The notes below the pieces were generated by a model. That model was given only the letters and a program-made list of their open reading frames with translations, had not been told where the DNA came from and searched no databases. Shown here piece by piece: positions 17,315-25,779 of a stretch of DNA of 64,000 nt. Made by a program: the position numbers and the translations under genes. Source of the stretch: Alphaproteobacteria bacterium PA2 (GTDB taxonomy: Bacteria > Pseudomonadota > Alphaproteobacteria > Caulobacterales > Caulobacteraceae); the NCBI GenBank assembly GCA_002256425.1, contig NKIZ01000001.1, forward strand, positions 1,509,943 through 1,573,942, written 5' to 3'. Positions within the stretch are counted from its first letter, which is position 1; every line of letters starts with the position of its first letter.

Positions 17315-18379
17315 CTACCGGGCGTCCGCAGGGTCGCGCAGGTCGACCTTGACCTGGGCTGAAAGTCCGCCGCGACCAGCCATGGCGGGAGGCGGAGAGT
17401 CAAATTCGATCCGGACAGGCAGGCGCTGGATGACCTTGACCCAGTTGCCCGTCGCATTCTGGGCCGGGATGGGAGAGAAGGCCTGTCCCGTCGCCGGGCT
17501 GAAACTGGCCACGTGACCTTTCAGCTTTCCGCCGTCATAGGCGTCCACCTTGATTTCCACAGGCTGGCCGACCTTCATCTTCGCCAGCTGGCTTTCCTTG
17601 AAGTTGGCGTCGATCCAGGCCTGTCCTGACACCAGCCAGAAGACTGTCTGCGCCGGATTCACATAGGCGCCGGGCTGAAGCTGCTCGACCCGCGTGACGA
17701 TGCCGGCGACTGGCGCAATCACCACATTATAGGACTGGATGAGCCGGGCGCGGTCCAGCTGGGCGCGCGCAGCCATGGCGGCGGGCTGGCTCTCGGCCGG
17801 CAGGTCAGGATTGCCGTTGAGATTGGCCCGGGCCGCAGCGGCCGCCTGCTCGGCAGCCTGTAATGTGTCCGCGGCGAGCCGCGCAGCATGGGCGGCCTCG
17901 GCAGCCTGGGCCTGGGAGGAAACGCCGGCGGCGGCCAGGTCTTTCTGACGAATGGCCTCCCGCGCGGTGAAGGCGACCGTCGATCTGGCGGCCTCGAGAT
18001 TGGCGAGTTCCTTGCCGTAGGCGGCCTTCAGGTTCCGGACCTGCAGGACGGCCTGGGCATACTGGGCCTGGGCCTGGGCGGCGCCGACCTCGGAATCCCG
18101 GCTGTCCAGCTTGAACAGGGGCTGTCCGGCTTTGACGGTCTGGTTCTCGCGGACATAGACCTCGACCACCCGACCGGCGACGCTGGCCGCAACCGGCGCC
18201 TTGGCGATGTCCACATAGGCGTCGTCCGTCGTCTCGAACCTTCCCCCGGTCAGGAAGAGGTAGAGGCCGATCAGGACAATCACGATCGGACCGCCCAGGA
18301 TGAGCGGCCATCTGTACCGGCGCGCCCATCCGTCTTCTGCCTCCAGACCCTTTGCTGGCTGGCCTGCCGTGTCGCTCAA
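17315..18379 (-). CDS. HlyD/EmrA family periplasmic adaptor
   Basis: The 354-residue protein has a short cytosolic tail, one N-terminal membrane helix (LILGGPIVIVLIGLYLFL), a lipoyl half-motif (DIAKAPVAASVAGRVVEVYV), a long helical hairpin (residues ~110-190) and the second lipoyl half (NVVIAPVAGIVTRVEQLQPG). That is the EmrA-type membrane fusion protein which bridges an inner-membrane pump to the outer-membrane factor encoded 4 nt downstream. The start is TTG with an AAGGA ribosome site. The expected EmrB-type pump is not adjacent; the nearest MFS gene is a spinster-type one 120 nt upstream. Confidence 0.93.
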   Translation of the reverse strand: MSDTAGQPAKGLEAEDGWARRYRWPLILGGPIVIVLIGLYLFLTGGRFETTDDAYVDIAKAPVAASVAGRVVEVYVRENQTVKAGQPLFKLDSRDSEVGAAQAQAQYAQAVLQVRNLKAAYGKELANLEAARSTVAFTAREAIRQKDLAAAGVSSQAQAAEAAHAARLAADTLQAAEQAAAAARANLNGNPDLPAESQPAAMAARAQLDRARLIQSYNVVIAPVAGIVTRVEQLQPGAYVNPAQTVFWLVSGQAWIDANFKESQLAKMKVGQPVEIKVDAYDGGKLKGHVASFSPATGQAFSPIPAQNATGNWVKVIQRLPVRIEFDSPPPAMAGRGGLSAQVKVDLRDPADAR

Positions 18380-18499
18380 TGGAGCCGTCCTTCTCTAAAA
18401 TCGCATTCGGCCACCCCTGATCCTGGACGGGATCCGGCCGGTCGCCGGGTCCAGTAAGGGGGAGCCTTCTGATGAGGGCAATCTACAAATTCAACGGGG

Positions 18500-19882
18500 C
18501 TAGCTGACCATTTCCTCCCGGATTGTCTTGCGCGCCTGCCAGAACAGGTAGGCGGCGACCAGGGTTCCGGTGGATGAAGCAATCAGCGCCCAGCGCACGC
18601 CATCGGCTGTCCCCATGTGCATGGGGCCCGCCAGGATGTCTGACAGGGCGCCAACCGCGACAGGGCCAAGTCCAAGTCCGATGATGTTGATGATGAAAAT
18701 CAGGAGGGAGGCCGCCGTAGCGCGCATGTGCGGCGGGACCAGGCCCTGCGCCGAGGCATAGACCGGACCATACCAGAGTGAGCCCAGCAGCCCCGGAATG
18801 ATCATGGTCGCCAGGGCGCCAATCGCCGTTGGGTTGAGGTAGACCCCCCAGGCGAAGATCGGCGAGATCACTGCGGCAATGGCCGGGACGGTCATATAGG
18901 CGCGCAGGTCACGCTTGGCGGCGCGGTCAGCCAGCCAGCCGCCGGCCCAGCTGGACGCGATCCCGGCAATGCCGCCGAGCAGGCCCAGGGCGAGGCCCAG
19001 AAAGCCTGCGGACTTCAGCCCGAAGTCAGCGGCAAGGCCGGCTACCTCAGCCCCATGGTTGCGGAAGTAGAAGGAGGCCACGAAGGGACCGTTTCCGTAG
19101 CCGATAAAGGCCTGGGTGGCCGCCGCGAAGGAAACGAACCAGAAGGTGCGCTTGGCCGAGAGGTATTTGAGCGTCGCGCCGAAATGCCCCTTGCCAGGCA
19201 CGTGGCGGACAGCGTCCGCGGCGATCTGCTTGCGGGGTTCCTTGAGGGTTGCCAGCACGACAAGGGTCAGGATCAGACCCGGCAGGCCTGCCAGAAGGAA
19301 GGCTGTGCGCCATCCGAAGGTGTCGGACATGATGCCGCCCAGTGAGGTTCCCAGCAGACCCCCAAGCGGGGTGCCGATCGAGAAGAACGCCAGGGCCGAG
19401 GCGCGCTTGTCCTTGGGCACATAGTCGGTGATCAGGGAGTGGGATGTCGGCGTGCAGCCGGCCTCGCCGACGCCCACGCCGACCCGCGCCAGGATCAGCT
19501 GAAAGAAATTGGCGGCGCTGCCGCAGGCGATGGTGAAGCCGCTCCAGACCGTCAGGGAGGCGGCTATGATCCAGACCCGGTTGAAGGATTCTGCAAGCCG
19601 GGCGATGGGAAGCCCCAGGACCGTATAGAATACGGCGAAGGCAAAACCGGTCATCAAGCCGATCTGCCAGTCCAGAATGTGCAGATCGTTCTTGATCGGC
19701 TCAGCCAGGATGGTGACGACCTGGCGATCCAGGAAATTGACCGTATAGACAGCCAGAAGCACGACGAGGGCGTAGCTGCGATAGGCAGGGGAAACCAGGG
19801 GCACGACGGGGTTGTCGTCGGAATGCCCCGGATCGCCAGACGTGCTGGCGCCATTCAGGGCCGGGGCTGAAGCCTCGGACAT
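18500..19882 (-). CDS. MFS transporter, spinster type
   Basis: The 460-residue protein has 12 predicted helices and the spinster-subfamily N-terminus (VYTVNFLDRQVVTILAEPIK), the loop-2 motif region LPIARLAESFNRVWII, and ARVGVGVGEAGCTPTSHSLI. These transporters move lipids or aromatic or hydrophobic acids in bacteria; the substrate is unknown. A GAGG ribosome site precedes the ATG. It lies upstream of and parallel to the HlyD/OMF pair with a 120-nt gap, which leaves open whether it is part of that efflux system or independent. Confidence 0.93.
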   Translation of the reverse strand: MSEASAPALNGASTSGDPGHSDDNPVVPLVSPAYRSYALVVLLAVYTVNFLDRQVVTILAEPIKNDLHILDWQIGLMTGFAFAVFYTVLGLPIARLAESFNRVWIIAASLTVWSGFTIACGSAANFFQLILARVGVGVGEAGCTPTSHSLITDYVPKDKRASALAFFSIGTPLGGLLGTSLGGIMSDTFGWRTAFLLAGLPGLILTLVVLATLKEPRKQIAADAVRHVPGKGHFGATLKYLSAKRTFWFVSFAAATQAFIGYGNGPFVASFYFRNHGAEVAGLAADFGLKSAGFLGLALGLLGGIAGIASSWAGGWLADRAAKRDLRAYMTVPAIAAVISPIFAWGVYLNPTAIGALATMIIPGLLGSLWYGPVYASAQGLVPPHMRATAASLLIFIINIIGLGLGPVAVGALSDILAGPMHMGTADGVRWALIASSTGTLVAAYLFWQARKTIREEMVS

Positions 19883-19977
19883 TCGCGGTTTCCTCTCTGT
19901 GCTTATACTCTTGCGTCTAATAGACGGTGGTTTTGTCCCTGCGCCAATAGGCTCAAGTGATCAAGGATAATGAATCT

Positions 19978-20622
19978 ATGAATGACGCGATTGAACTGGT
20001 GATTGGAACCAAGGCCTGGTCCACCTGGTCCCTGAGGCCCTGGCTGGTTCTGGCGCGAACCGGAGCCGCATTCACGGAAACCCTCATCCCCCTCCGGCAG
20101 GAAGACAACATGACCCGGCAGGCCATCCTGCCTCACTCACCGTCAGGTCTTGTGCCGGCGCTGAAGACCGACGGCCTGGTGATCGTCGACTCCCTGGCGA
20201 TCTGCGAGTTCCTTCACGAGCGGTTTCCAGCGGCCGATCTCTGGCCCCGGGACCCTGCCTTGCGGGCATTGGGGCGTTCCGCCGCTGCTGAAATGCATTC
20301 CGGCTTTGGGGCGCTTCGGTCCGAGTGCCCGATGGACCTCTGCGCTGCGCCGCACGCGAAGGAACTGTCTGAAGCCTGCCAGACCAATGTCAGCCGGATC
20401 GTGGAAATCTGGCGCGAATTGCTGGACCGTAGTGGCGGGCCCTTCCTGCTGGGGCAATGGAGCATTGCCGACGCCTTCTTCACACCGGTCGCCACGCGAT
20501 TTCGCACCTATCAGATTGACCTGACCGCCGCCGGAGACACTGACAGCAGGGCCGCCCGATATGTGCAGTCTGTCCTGCAGGTTCCGGAGTTCCTGGCCTG
20601 GGAGTCTGCAGCCCGGGCCTAG
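19978..20622 (+). CDS. Glutathione S-transferase family protein
   Basis: The 214-residue protein has an N-terminal thioredoxin-like domain with the catalytic-type segment GTKAWSTWSLRPWLVL, the cis-Pro region GLVPALKTDG followed by the SLAICEFLHERF glutathione-binding pattern, and an all-helical C-terminal domain (FLLGQWSIADAFFTPVATRF). It should conjugate or isomerise small electrophiles with glutathione. I chose ATG 19978; a GTG 21 nt upstream is in frame. It is divergent from the MFS gene and 48 nt before the regulator gene on the same strand. Confidence 0.9.
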   Translation: MNDAIELVIGTKAWSTWSLRPWLVLARTGAAFTETLIPLRQEDNMTRQAILPHSPSGLVPALKTDGLVIVDSLAICEFLHERFPAADLWPRDPALRALGRSAAAEMHSGFGALRSECPMDLCAAPHAKELSEACQTNVSRIVEIWRELLDRSGGPFLLGQWSIADAFFTPVATRFRTYQIDLTAAGDTDSRAARYVQSVLQVPEFLAWESAARA

Positions 20623-20670
20623 TCCGGCCTTCCGCAAGGGCATGATTCAGATCAAGGCGCCTGCGGGCCA

Positions 20671-21189
20671 ATGCCCCAGTCTGGCCGGGTCACAGTGTGG
20701 TCCGGTCACTTGCAAAATCTGTCTGATACAGCGCATCAAAAAGATATCGTTGCCCAGCATCAAGCCATGCAGATGGCGGCCGACCTGTTCCTGCGTATGA
20801 CCTCGGGGCTGCTGGATGTCTTTGGCGGCGACGTCCTCAACGGCGTGGTTTTCCTGGCCATAGCCAGGGCCAATGTGCATCACCTGCCGTCGTGGGCAAA
20901 GATGGACGGCACGTCGGACGACGGCGTGTTCCAGGACTCCGAACGGCGCCCGATCAGCGTCCTGCGGATCGCCGACTCCCTCGGGCTCTCCTACGAAACC
21001 GTGCGCCGCCGGGTGAACCAGCTGGTCGCAGATGGGTATTGTCATCGGGTCGGACGCAATGGCGTCGTTGTGTCGGCCGACATCGTCCGGCGATCAGAGT
21101 TCAAACCCCTGGCGGCTGAAAGCCGGACCGCCGTCCGCGCCCTTGTGCGCGACGCTCACAGGTCCTCCGTGCTGGATGACGCCGCCTAG
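20671..21189 (+). CDS. Winged-helix DNA-binding regulator
   Basis: The C-terminal half holds a helix-turn-helix (ISVLRIADSLGLSYETVRRR, then VNQLVADGYCHRVGRNGVVV), typical of GntR/MarR-like winged-helix domains. The N-terminal half (LFLRMTSGLLDVFGGDVLNG, then FLAIARANVHHL) may be a small dimerisation region. The start is uncertain: ATG 20671 gives 172 residues, and ATG 20767 gives 140 and matches the start of recognisable structure. It probably represses or activates a nearby gene; the GST upstream and the exporter downstream are candidates. Confidence in the DNA-binding role is good, in the target low. Confidence 0.75.
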   Translation: MPQSGRVTVWSGHLQNLSDTAHQKDIVAQHQAMQMAADLFLRMTSGLLDVFGGDVLNGVVFLAIARANVHHLPSWAKMDGTSDDGVFQDSERRPISVLRIADSLGLSYETVRRRVNQLVADGYCHRVGRNGVVVSADIVRRSEFKPLAAESRTAVRALVRDAHRSSVLDDAA

Positions 21190-21264
21190 AGCACTACCCG
21201 CTCAGGGTGGTTCATCCTGAGTGGACAAGGATGGCCCTTACTCCAGATCGACGACCCTGTTGAT

Positions 21265-21299
21265 CCCTGTCGGCTTGATTCGAACCGATCGGGACAGGG
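21265..21299. repeat. Inverted repeat between convergent genes
   Basis: CCCTGTC (21265-21271) and GACAGGG (21293-21299) form a 7-bp stem with a 21-nt loop. About 55 bases upstream is a smaller hairpin CTCAGG-N9-CCTGAG. Both lie between the stops of the HTH gene and the convergent exporter gene, so they may act as terminators, but no T-tract is present. Confidence 0.3.
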
Positions 21300-21309
21300 G
21301 CTGGGGGCC

Positions 21310-22407
21310 TCAGCGGGTCAGCAGGACAGCCGCCAGAACAAAGGCGCAGATCCAGACCGTCTCGGCGACCATCATGGCGACCGGCCTCCAGCCGACTGCC
21401 GCGACATCCTTGAACGAGGTCTTCATCCCAAGGGCTGCGATAGCCGTGACGAGGCACCAGCTTGAGAAGTCCTTGGCGAAGGTCCCGACCGGCTTGGGGA
21501 TGAAGCCCAGGCTGTTGACCACCACCAGGGCGGCGAACCCGATCAGGAAGAGGGGCGGCATGGGAATCTTGCCGCCGCCTGCGCCGCCGGCGGCCCGGGC
21601 CGCAACAATGGAGATCCCGAAGACCACCGGGGCCAGCATGGCCACCCGGAGCAGCTTCACATAGGTGGCCACATCGCCTGCAGCGGGGGAAAAGGACACA
21701 CCCGCCCCGACCACCTGGGCGACGTCATGGATGGTGCCGCCCAGGAAGACCCCGGCCTGACTGTCGGTCAATCCCAGTCTGTGAGCCAGGAGCGGATAGA
21801 CGATCATGGCGACGGTTGAGAGGGCCGTTACCGTCACGACTGTCAGAATGGTGTCGCGCTCGCTGTCCTTGGTGCGGGGCAGGACCGAGGCTATGGCCAG
21901 GGCTGCAGAGGCGCCGCAGATGGCGACAGCCCCGCCGGACAGGACGCCAAAGGACCTGGATCGCCCCAGGCGCGGCGCCAGGAGCAGGCCAAGGCCGACA
22001 GTCGAAATCACGCCGCCAATGACCATGAGGATCGGAGCCGGGCCCAGGCTGATGATCTGCTCAGCGGTAACCCGCGCCCCCAGCAGGGCCACCCCCAGCC
22101 GCAGTATGGCCTTGGAAGAGAACTCGATCCCGGCGACGCAGCGGCCTTCCTCGTGCAGGAAGTGGAAGGTCATGCCGATCAGCAGGGAAAACAGCATGAC
22201 CGGCGCGCCATAGTGCTGGGAGAGCCAGGTCGCCGCCGTGCCAATGGTCAGGGCGACGACGCAGCCTGGATAGACCGCCTGGAACGTCTCCACGAGGGAA
22301 CGCTTTCTTGCCGCAGGCGCCGCGACCTCCGGCACGCCCTCCATGCCGTCAAAGGACCGGAACATGGCGTGGGCCTGGGCGGCGTCGGTATCCAGGTCGC
22401 TTGCCAT
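21310..22407 (-). CDS. YeiH-family putative sulfate exporter
   Basis: The 365-residue protein has about ten hydrophobic helices and the UPF0324/YeiH pattern: LSQHYGAPVMLFSLLIGMTF, SSKAILRLGVALLGARVT, SGGAVAICGASAALAIASVL and the long GVFLGGTIHDVAQVVGAG. The family is annotated as putative sulfate exporters, with little biochemical proof. A 30-residue cytosolic N-terminus precedes the first helix. The sulfate-activation genes cysD-cysNC lie about 28 kb away, so a functional link is possible but not shown by position. Confidence 0.88.
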   Translation of the reverse strand: MASDLDTDAAQAHAMFRSFDGMEGVPEVAAPAARKRSLVETFQAVYPGCVVALTIGTAATWLSQHYGAPVMLFSLLIGMTFHFLHEEGRCVAGIEFSSKAILRLGVALLGARVTAEQIISLGPAPILMVIGGVISTVGLGLLLAPRLGRSRSFGVLSGGAVAICGASAALAIASVLPRTKDSERDTILTVVTVTALSTVAMIVYPLLAHRLGLTDSQAGVFLGGTIHDVAQVVGAGVSFSPAAGDVATYVKLLRVAMLAPVVFGISIVAARAAGGAGGGKIPMPPLFLIGFAALVVVNSLGFIPKPVGTFAKDFSSWCLVTAIAALGMKTSFKDVAAVGWRPVAMMVAETVWICAFVLAAVLLTR

Positions 22408-22477
22408 CGGTCAGGGAGCTCCGAATCTGAACAGATCGGAATTCCTATCAGAAAAAGTCCGGGCCTTGTCAGTTCAG

Positions 22478-23911
22478 CTATTCGCCCTTTAGCCCCGCAT
22501 AGGCCGCCAGGGCCCGCTTGCGGGCAATGTCATGGTCGACGACGGGTCTGGGGTAGTTGAAGCCCAGCCGGACATTGGCCCGGGACAGGATCTCTGGCGG
22601 CGCCAGCCAGGGTGTATGGATCAGCTTGGGCGGCAGGAACCGCAGTTCCGGAACCCACTTCTGGACATAGCGACCGGCGGGGTCGAATTTGGCGCCCTGG
22701 GCCATGGGGCTGAAAATGCGGAAATAGGGGGCGGCGTCAGCGCCTGATCCTGCAACCCACTGCCAGTTACCCGGATTGGAGGCTGGATCGGCGTCCACCA
22801 GGGTGTCCCAGAACCACTGTTCCCCCCGCCGCCAGTCCACCATCAGGTGCTTGGTCAGGAACGAGGCTACGACCATGCGTACCCGATTGTGCATCCATCC
22901 GGTGGTCCACAGCTGGCGCATGCCGGCGTCGACAATGGGATAGCCGGTCTCGCCCCGGGTCCAGGCCTGGAAACCCGCCTCGTCATCCCGCCAGGGGAAG
23001 GGGTCAAAGGCCGGATTGAAGTTGCGGCTCGCCAGGTCTTCGTGGCGGTTGGCGATCTGGGTGTTGAATTCCCGCCAGCCCAGCTCGGCCATGAATTTCT
23101 CGGCCTGGGCTTCGGGCGCCGCGCCGCGATGGATCGCCCCCAGTGCCGCCCGCCAGCAGGCCTTTGGACTGATTTCGCCAAAGTGCAGGTGCGGGGAGAG
23201 CAGCGAGGTGCCCCTGACCGCCGGAATGTCCCGATCCTGGCCATAGGCGCCAAGGGCCTGATCGACAAAATCGGTCAGGCGGCGGGCGGCTGCGCCTTCG
23301 CCCGGCGACCAGTCGGAAAATCCGGCGGACCAGTCGGGCCTGGTCGGGTGCAGCCCCCAGCTTTCCAGCGCCTCCGACCTTGGCCAGTCCTGCGGCGCAG
23401 GCAGGGCGTCCGGAGCGGGAACATGCAGTCCGGCGTCGATCTGGCTGCGGGCGGCCCGCCAGTAGGGGGTGAAGACGCTGAAGGCGCCGCCAGCCTTGGT
23501 CAGGGCGCTGTCCGGCGCGAGGAGGTGGCTGCCATTGAAGCGCCTGGCTTCGCAGTCCAGGTCCTTCAGCCGGTCGGCCAGTTCGCGGTCGCGATGCTCG
23601 ACTCTTGGATCAAAGACGGCGTTGAACAGGACTTCGGACGCGTCGGTTTCCCCGGCGAGGTCCAAAAGGATGTCGGCGGCGATCCCCCGGCGAAGAATCA
23701 GTCCTGAGCCCCTGGCGCGAAGGTCGGCGGCCAGGGATGTGAGGGATTTGTCCAGCCACCAAAGGGCTGCTGCGCCCATGGGCCTGATGCCGGGCGTTTC
23801 ATCCAGGACATAGACAGGCAGGATCGGGCGCTGGGTCTTGAGGGCCGCCGCGATGGCGGGATTGTCAGAAAGCCGCAGGTCGCGGCGAAACCACAGGATG
23901 ACAGGACGCAT
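22478..23911 (-). CDS. phrB: Deoxyribodipyrimidine photo-lyase (class I CPD type)
   Basis: The 477-residue flavoprotein has the photolyase N-terminal alpha/beta domain (ILWFRRDLRLSDNPAIAAAL) for an antenna cofactor and the C-terminal FAD domain with WRRGEQWFWDTLVDADPASN and NWQWVAGSGADAAPYFRIF. It uses blue light to split cyclobutane pyrimidine dimers. The sequence fits the class I bacterial photolyase rather than cryptochrome or 6-4 photolyase. It is preceded by the EAL-domain gene 32 nt upstream on the same strand, so they may be co-transcribed, perhaps under a light or stress response. Confidence 0.95.
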   Translation of the reverse strand: MRPVILWFRRDLRLSDNPAIAAALKTQRPILPVYVLDETPGIRPMGAAALWWLDKSLTSLAADLRARGSGLILRRGIAADILLDLAGETDASEVLFNAVFDPRVEHRDRELADRLKDLDCEARRFNGSHLLAPDSALTKAGGAFSVFTPYWRAARSQIDAGLHVPAPDALPAPQDWPRSEALESWGLHPTRPDWSAGFSDWSPGEGAAARRLTDFVDQALGAYGQDRDIPAVRGTSLLSPHLHFGEISPKACWRAALGAIHRGAAPEAQAEKFMAELGWREFNTQIANRHEDLASRNFNPAFDPFPWRDDEAGFQAWTRGETGYPIVDAGMRQLWTTGWMHNRVRMVVASFLTKHLMVDWRRGEQWFWDTLVDADPASNPGNWQWVAGSGADAAPYFRIFSPMAQGAKFDPAGRYVQKWVPELRFLPPKLIHTPWLAPPEILSRANVRLGFNYPRPVVDHDIARKRALAAYAGLKGE

Positions 23912-23943
23912 GTCTGATCCATGTGGGAAGGCGGGGGTTTAAT

Positions 23944-25578
23944 CTAGCCCCATTCCTCGCGGGCGCCGGATCTGCGCACGGCTCCGGCGCTTGAAGCGCT
24001 GGGCTCCCAGATGGGCTCGGGCAGAGCCTTGGCGTAGACCCAGCCCTGACCCAGATTGACCCCCAGGGACTTGACCAGATCTGCGGTCTCCCGGGTTTCG
24101 ATCATTTCGGCGATGGTGGACATGCCAAGCTCGGCGCACAGCTGGACCACATGCTTGACGATGACCGCGTCCCGGGACCCGGCCGCCATGGTCTGAATGT
24201 AGCGGCCATCGATCTTGACGAAATCGACCTCGAGCTTGCGCAGATAGTCCAGGGACGCCGCGCCGGCGCCGAAGTCATCCAGGCAGACCACGTGACCCAG
24301 GGCTCGCAACTGGGTGATCAGCTGGTTGGCCCGGTCCAGGTCATCGATCAGCCGGGTTTCGGTGATTTCCAGCAGCATGCGCGGTCGCATGCTGGGGGTC
24401 AGGGCGGTGACTCCCACCAGATCATCGAAGAAGCGCGGCAGCATCAGCGAATGGGCGCTGATATTGGCGGCGATCTTGGTGCCCTTGGGCGCCGTCATCA
24501 GAGCCTTCTGGACACCCTTGACCACGGCCATGTCGAATTCGGAGATCAGCTCCAGCTCTTCCGCCAGCCGGATGGTGTCGGCCGGGCTGGCGTTGGCCTC
24601 GAAGCGGGCCAGGGCTTCGAAGTGGTGCAGCTTGGTGTCGGACAGGGAGACCACAGGCTGGTAGGCCAGCTGGAAGGCGCTGTCGGCCAGAATGCTCTTG
24701 AACCGGGTGGTTTCGCGGACGGTCTGCTCGACAGCAGCGCCAAAGCCCTTGGCGGCGGCCTCGGGGCCGTCCTCGAGATAGCGGTCCAGGGCGTAGCGCA
24801 TGGCCCGCATGTTCTGCGAGACCGAGCCAGCAGTCAGGGGCAGCTGGGCGGTCTGCGGCTTTACCGCTCCACCTGTGGCCTGACCCAGGCGCTCTTCGAG
24901 GCGCTGGTTGGATGAGGTGGCCGGGCGGACCAGGGCGAAGCGGTCCTGGGCGATTTCGGCGGCGCCCAGGCCGGCATAGGATTCGGCCCTGAGGGTCGCG
25001 GCCATGCGCTTGCGGGCCTGTTCGGCGGCCTCGGGCGAAAGGCTCGACAGGGAGTCGGCAAGGCCATTCATTTCCACCAGGTCCAGCCGCAGGGCCAGAC
25101 CCGCGCGATCGGCCTCGGCCAGCATCTGTGTCGCGGCGGTGGTGAAATTCTCGGGCGCCATCAGGGCGCCGGTCTGGGGCGCCACCTGGTCCATGCCGCC
25201 AGGTGCGCCAAGGCTGAGGGCGCAGGACACCCGGTCACCCAGCTGGGGCAGGCGGAAGACCGACAGGGATCCATAACGGGTCAGGCGGCCGGCCTTGGGC
25301 GACTTCAGGGTCACCCGCAGGGGACCCTGGCGTTCGCCAGGCTGCAGTCCGGCGAGCAGGGCGCTCAGCAGATCGGCGTCATCATCGCCGACCAGGCTTT
25401 CCCAGCGCTTGCCGATCAGGGCAGTGTCACTGAGGCCGGTGAGGCGCTCGGCGGCGCCCAGGGCGAAGGTGATCTCGCCCTGGTTGGTCACTTCGAAAAC
25501 CAGATCAGCACCCGCGAAAGCCAGGCCCAGAAGGCGGACTGTCGGGTTCGGATCATGGATGTCTTGCGCGGGCGGCAT
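23944..25578 (-). CDS. PAS-EAL protein with degenerate GGDEF-like middle
   Basis: The 544-residue protein has a PAS domain (residues ~15-120, FEVTNQGEITFALGAAERLT), a middle region (~140-260) that looks like a GGDEF fold without a GGDEF motif, and a C-terminal EAL domain. The EAL motif is HFEALARF, and the DDFGAGAASLDYLRKLEVDF and FVKIDGRYIQ loops that bind metal and c-di-GMP are intact, so phosphodiesterase activity is likely. It would hydrolyse c-di-GMP. I chose the ATG at 25578, two codons inside a GTG, because AGGGTG is 5 nt before it. It lies upstream of the photolyase gene on the same strand, which hints at stress or light signalling. Confidence 0.9.
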   Translation of the reverse strand: MPPAQDIHDPNPTVRLLGLAFAGADLVFEVTNQGEITFALGAAERLTGLSDTALIGKRWESLVGDDDADLLSALLAGLQPGERQGPLRVTLKSPKAGRLTRYGSLSVFRLPQLGDRVSCALSLGAPGGMDQVAPQTGALMAPENFTTAATQMLAEADRAGLALRLDLVEMNGLADSLSSLSPEAAEQARKRMAATLRAESYAGLGAAEIAQDRFALVRPATSSNQRLEERLGQATGGAVKPQTAQLPLTAGSVSQNMRAMRYALDRYLEDGPEAAAKGFGAAVEQTVRETTRFKSILADSAFQLAYQPVVSLSDTKLHHFEALARFEANASPADTIRLAEELELISEFDMAVVKGVQKALMTAPKGTKIAANISAHSLMLPRFFDDLVGVTALTPSMRPRMLLEITETRLIDDLDRANQLITQLRALGHVVCLDDFGAGAASLDYLRKLEVDFVKIDGRYIQTMAAGSRDAVIVKHVVQLCAELGMSTIAEMIETRETADLVKSLGVNLGQGWVYAKALPEPIWEPSASSAGAVRRSGAREEWG

Positions 25579-25697
25579 GAGCACACCCTAGGCGCCGAAG
25601 GTTAAGGTCCCACAACCAAGAATGACTTTTAACCGAGGTGATTGGCGCCAGGCGCTATCGACGGCGCAGCGGGGTTTGGGTAAGTCTCAGGCGCCCT

Positions 25698-25779
25698 GGG
25701 GACATGGCGGAACTGGTAGACGCAAGCGACTTAAAATCGCTCGGAGTAATCCGTCCGGGTTCGACCCCCGGTGTCCCTA
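25698..25779 (+). tRNA. tRNA-Leu (anticodon UAA)
   Basis: A full cloverleaf fits: acceptor GGGGACA/TGTCCCT with one G-U end pair, D-arm with GGTAGACGC, anticodon stem AGCGA/TCGCT with loop CTTAAAA (anticodon TAA at 25732-25734), a long variable arm CGGA-GTAA-TCCG typical of leucine tRNAs, and a T-arm CCGGG-TTCGACC-CCCGG. CCA is not encoded. The last base is shared with the stop codon of the convergent GT26 gene. Confidence 0.97.
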
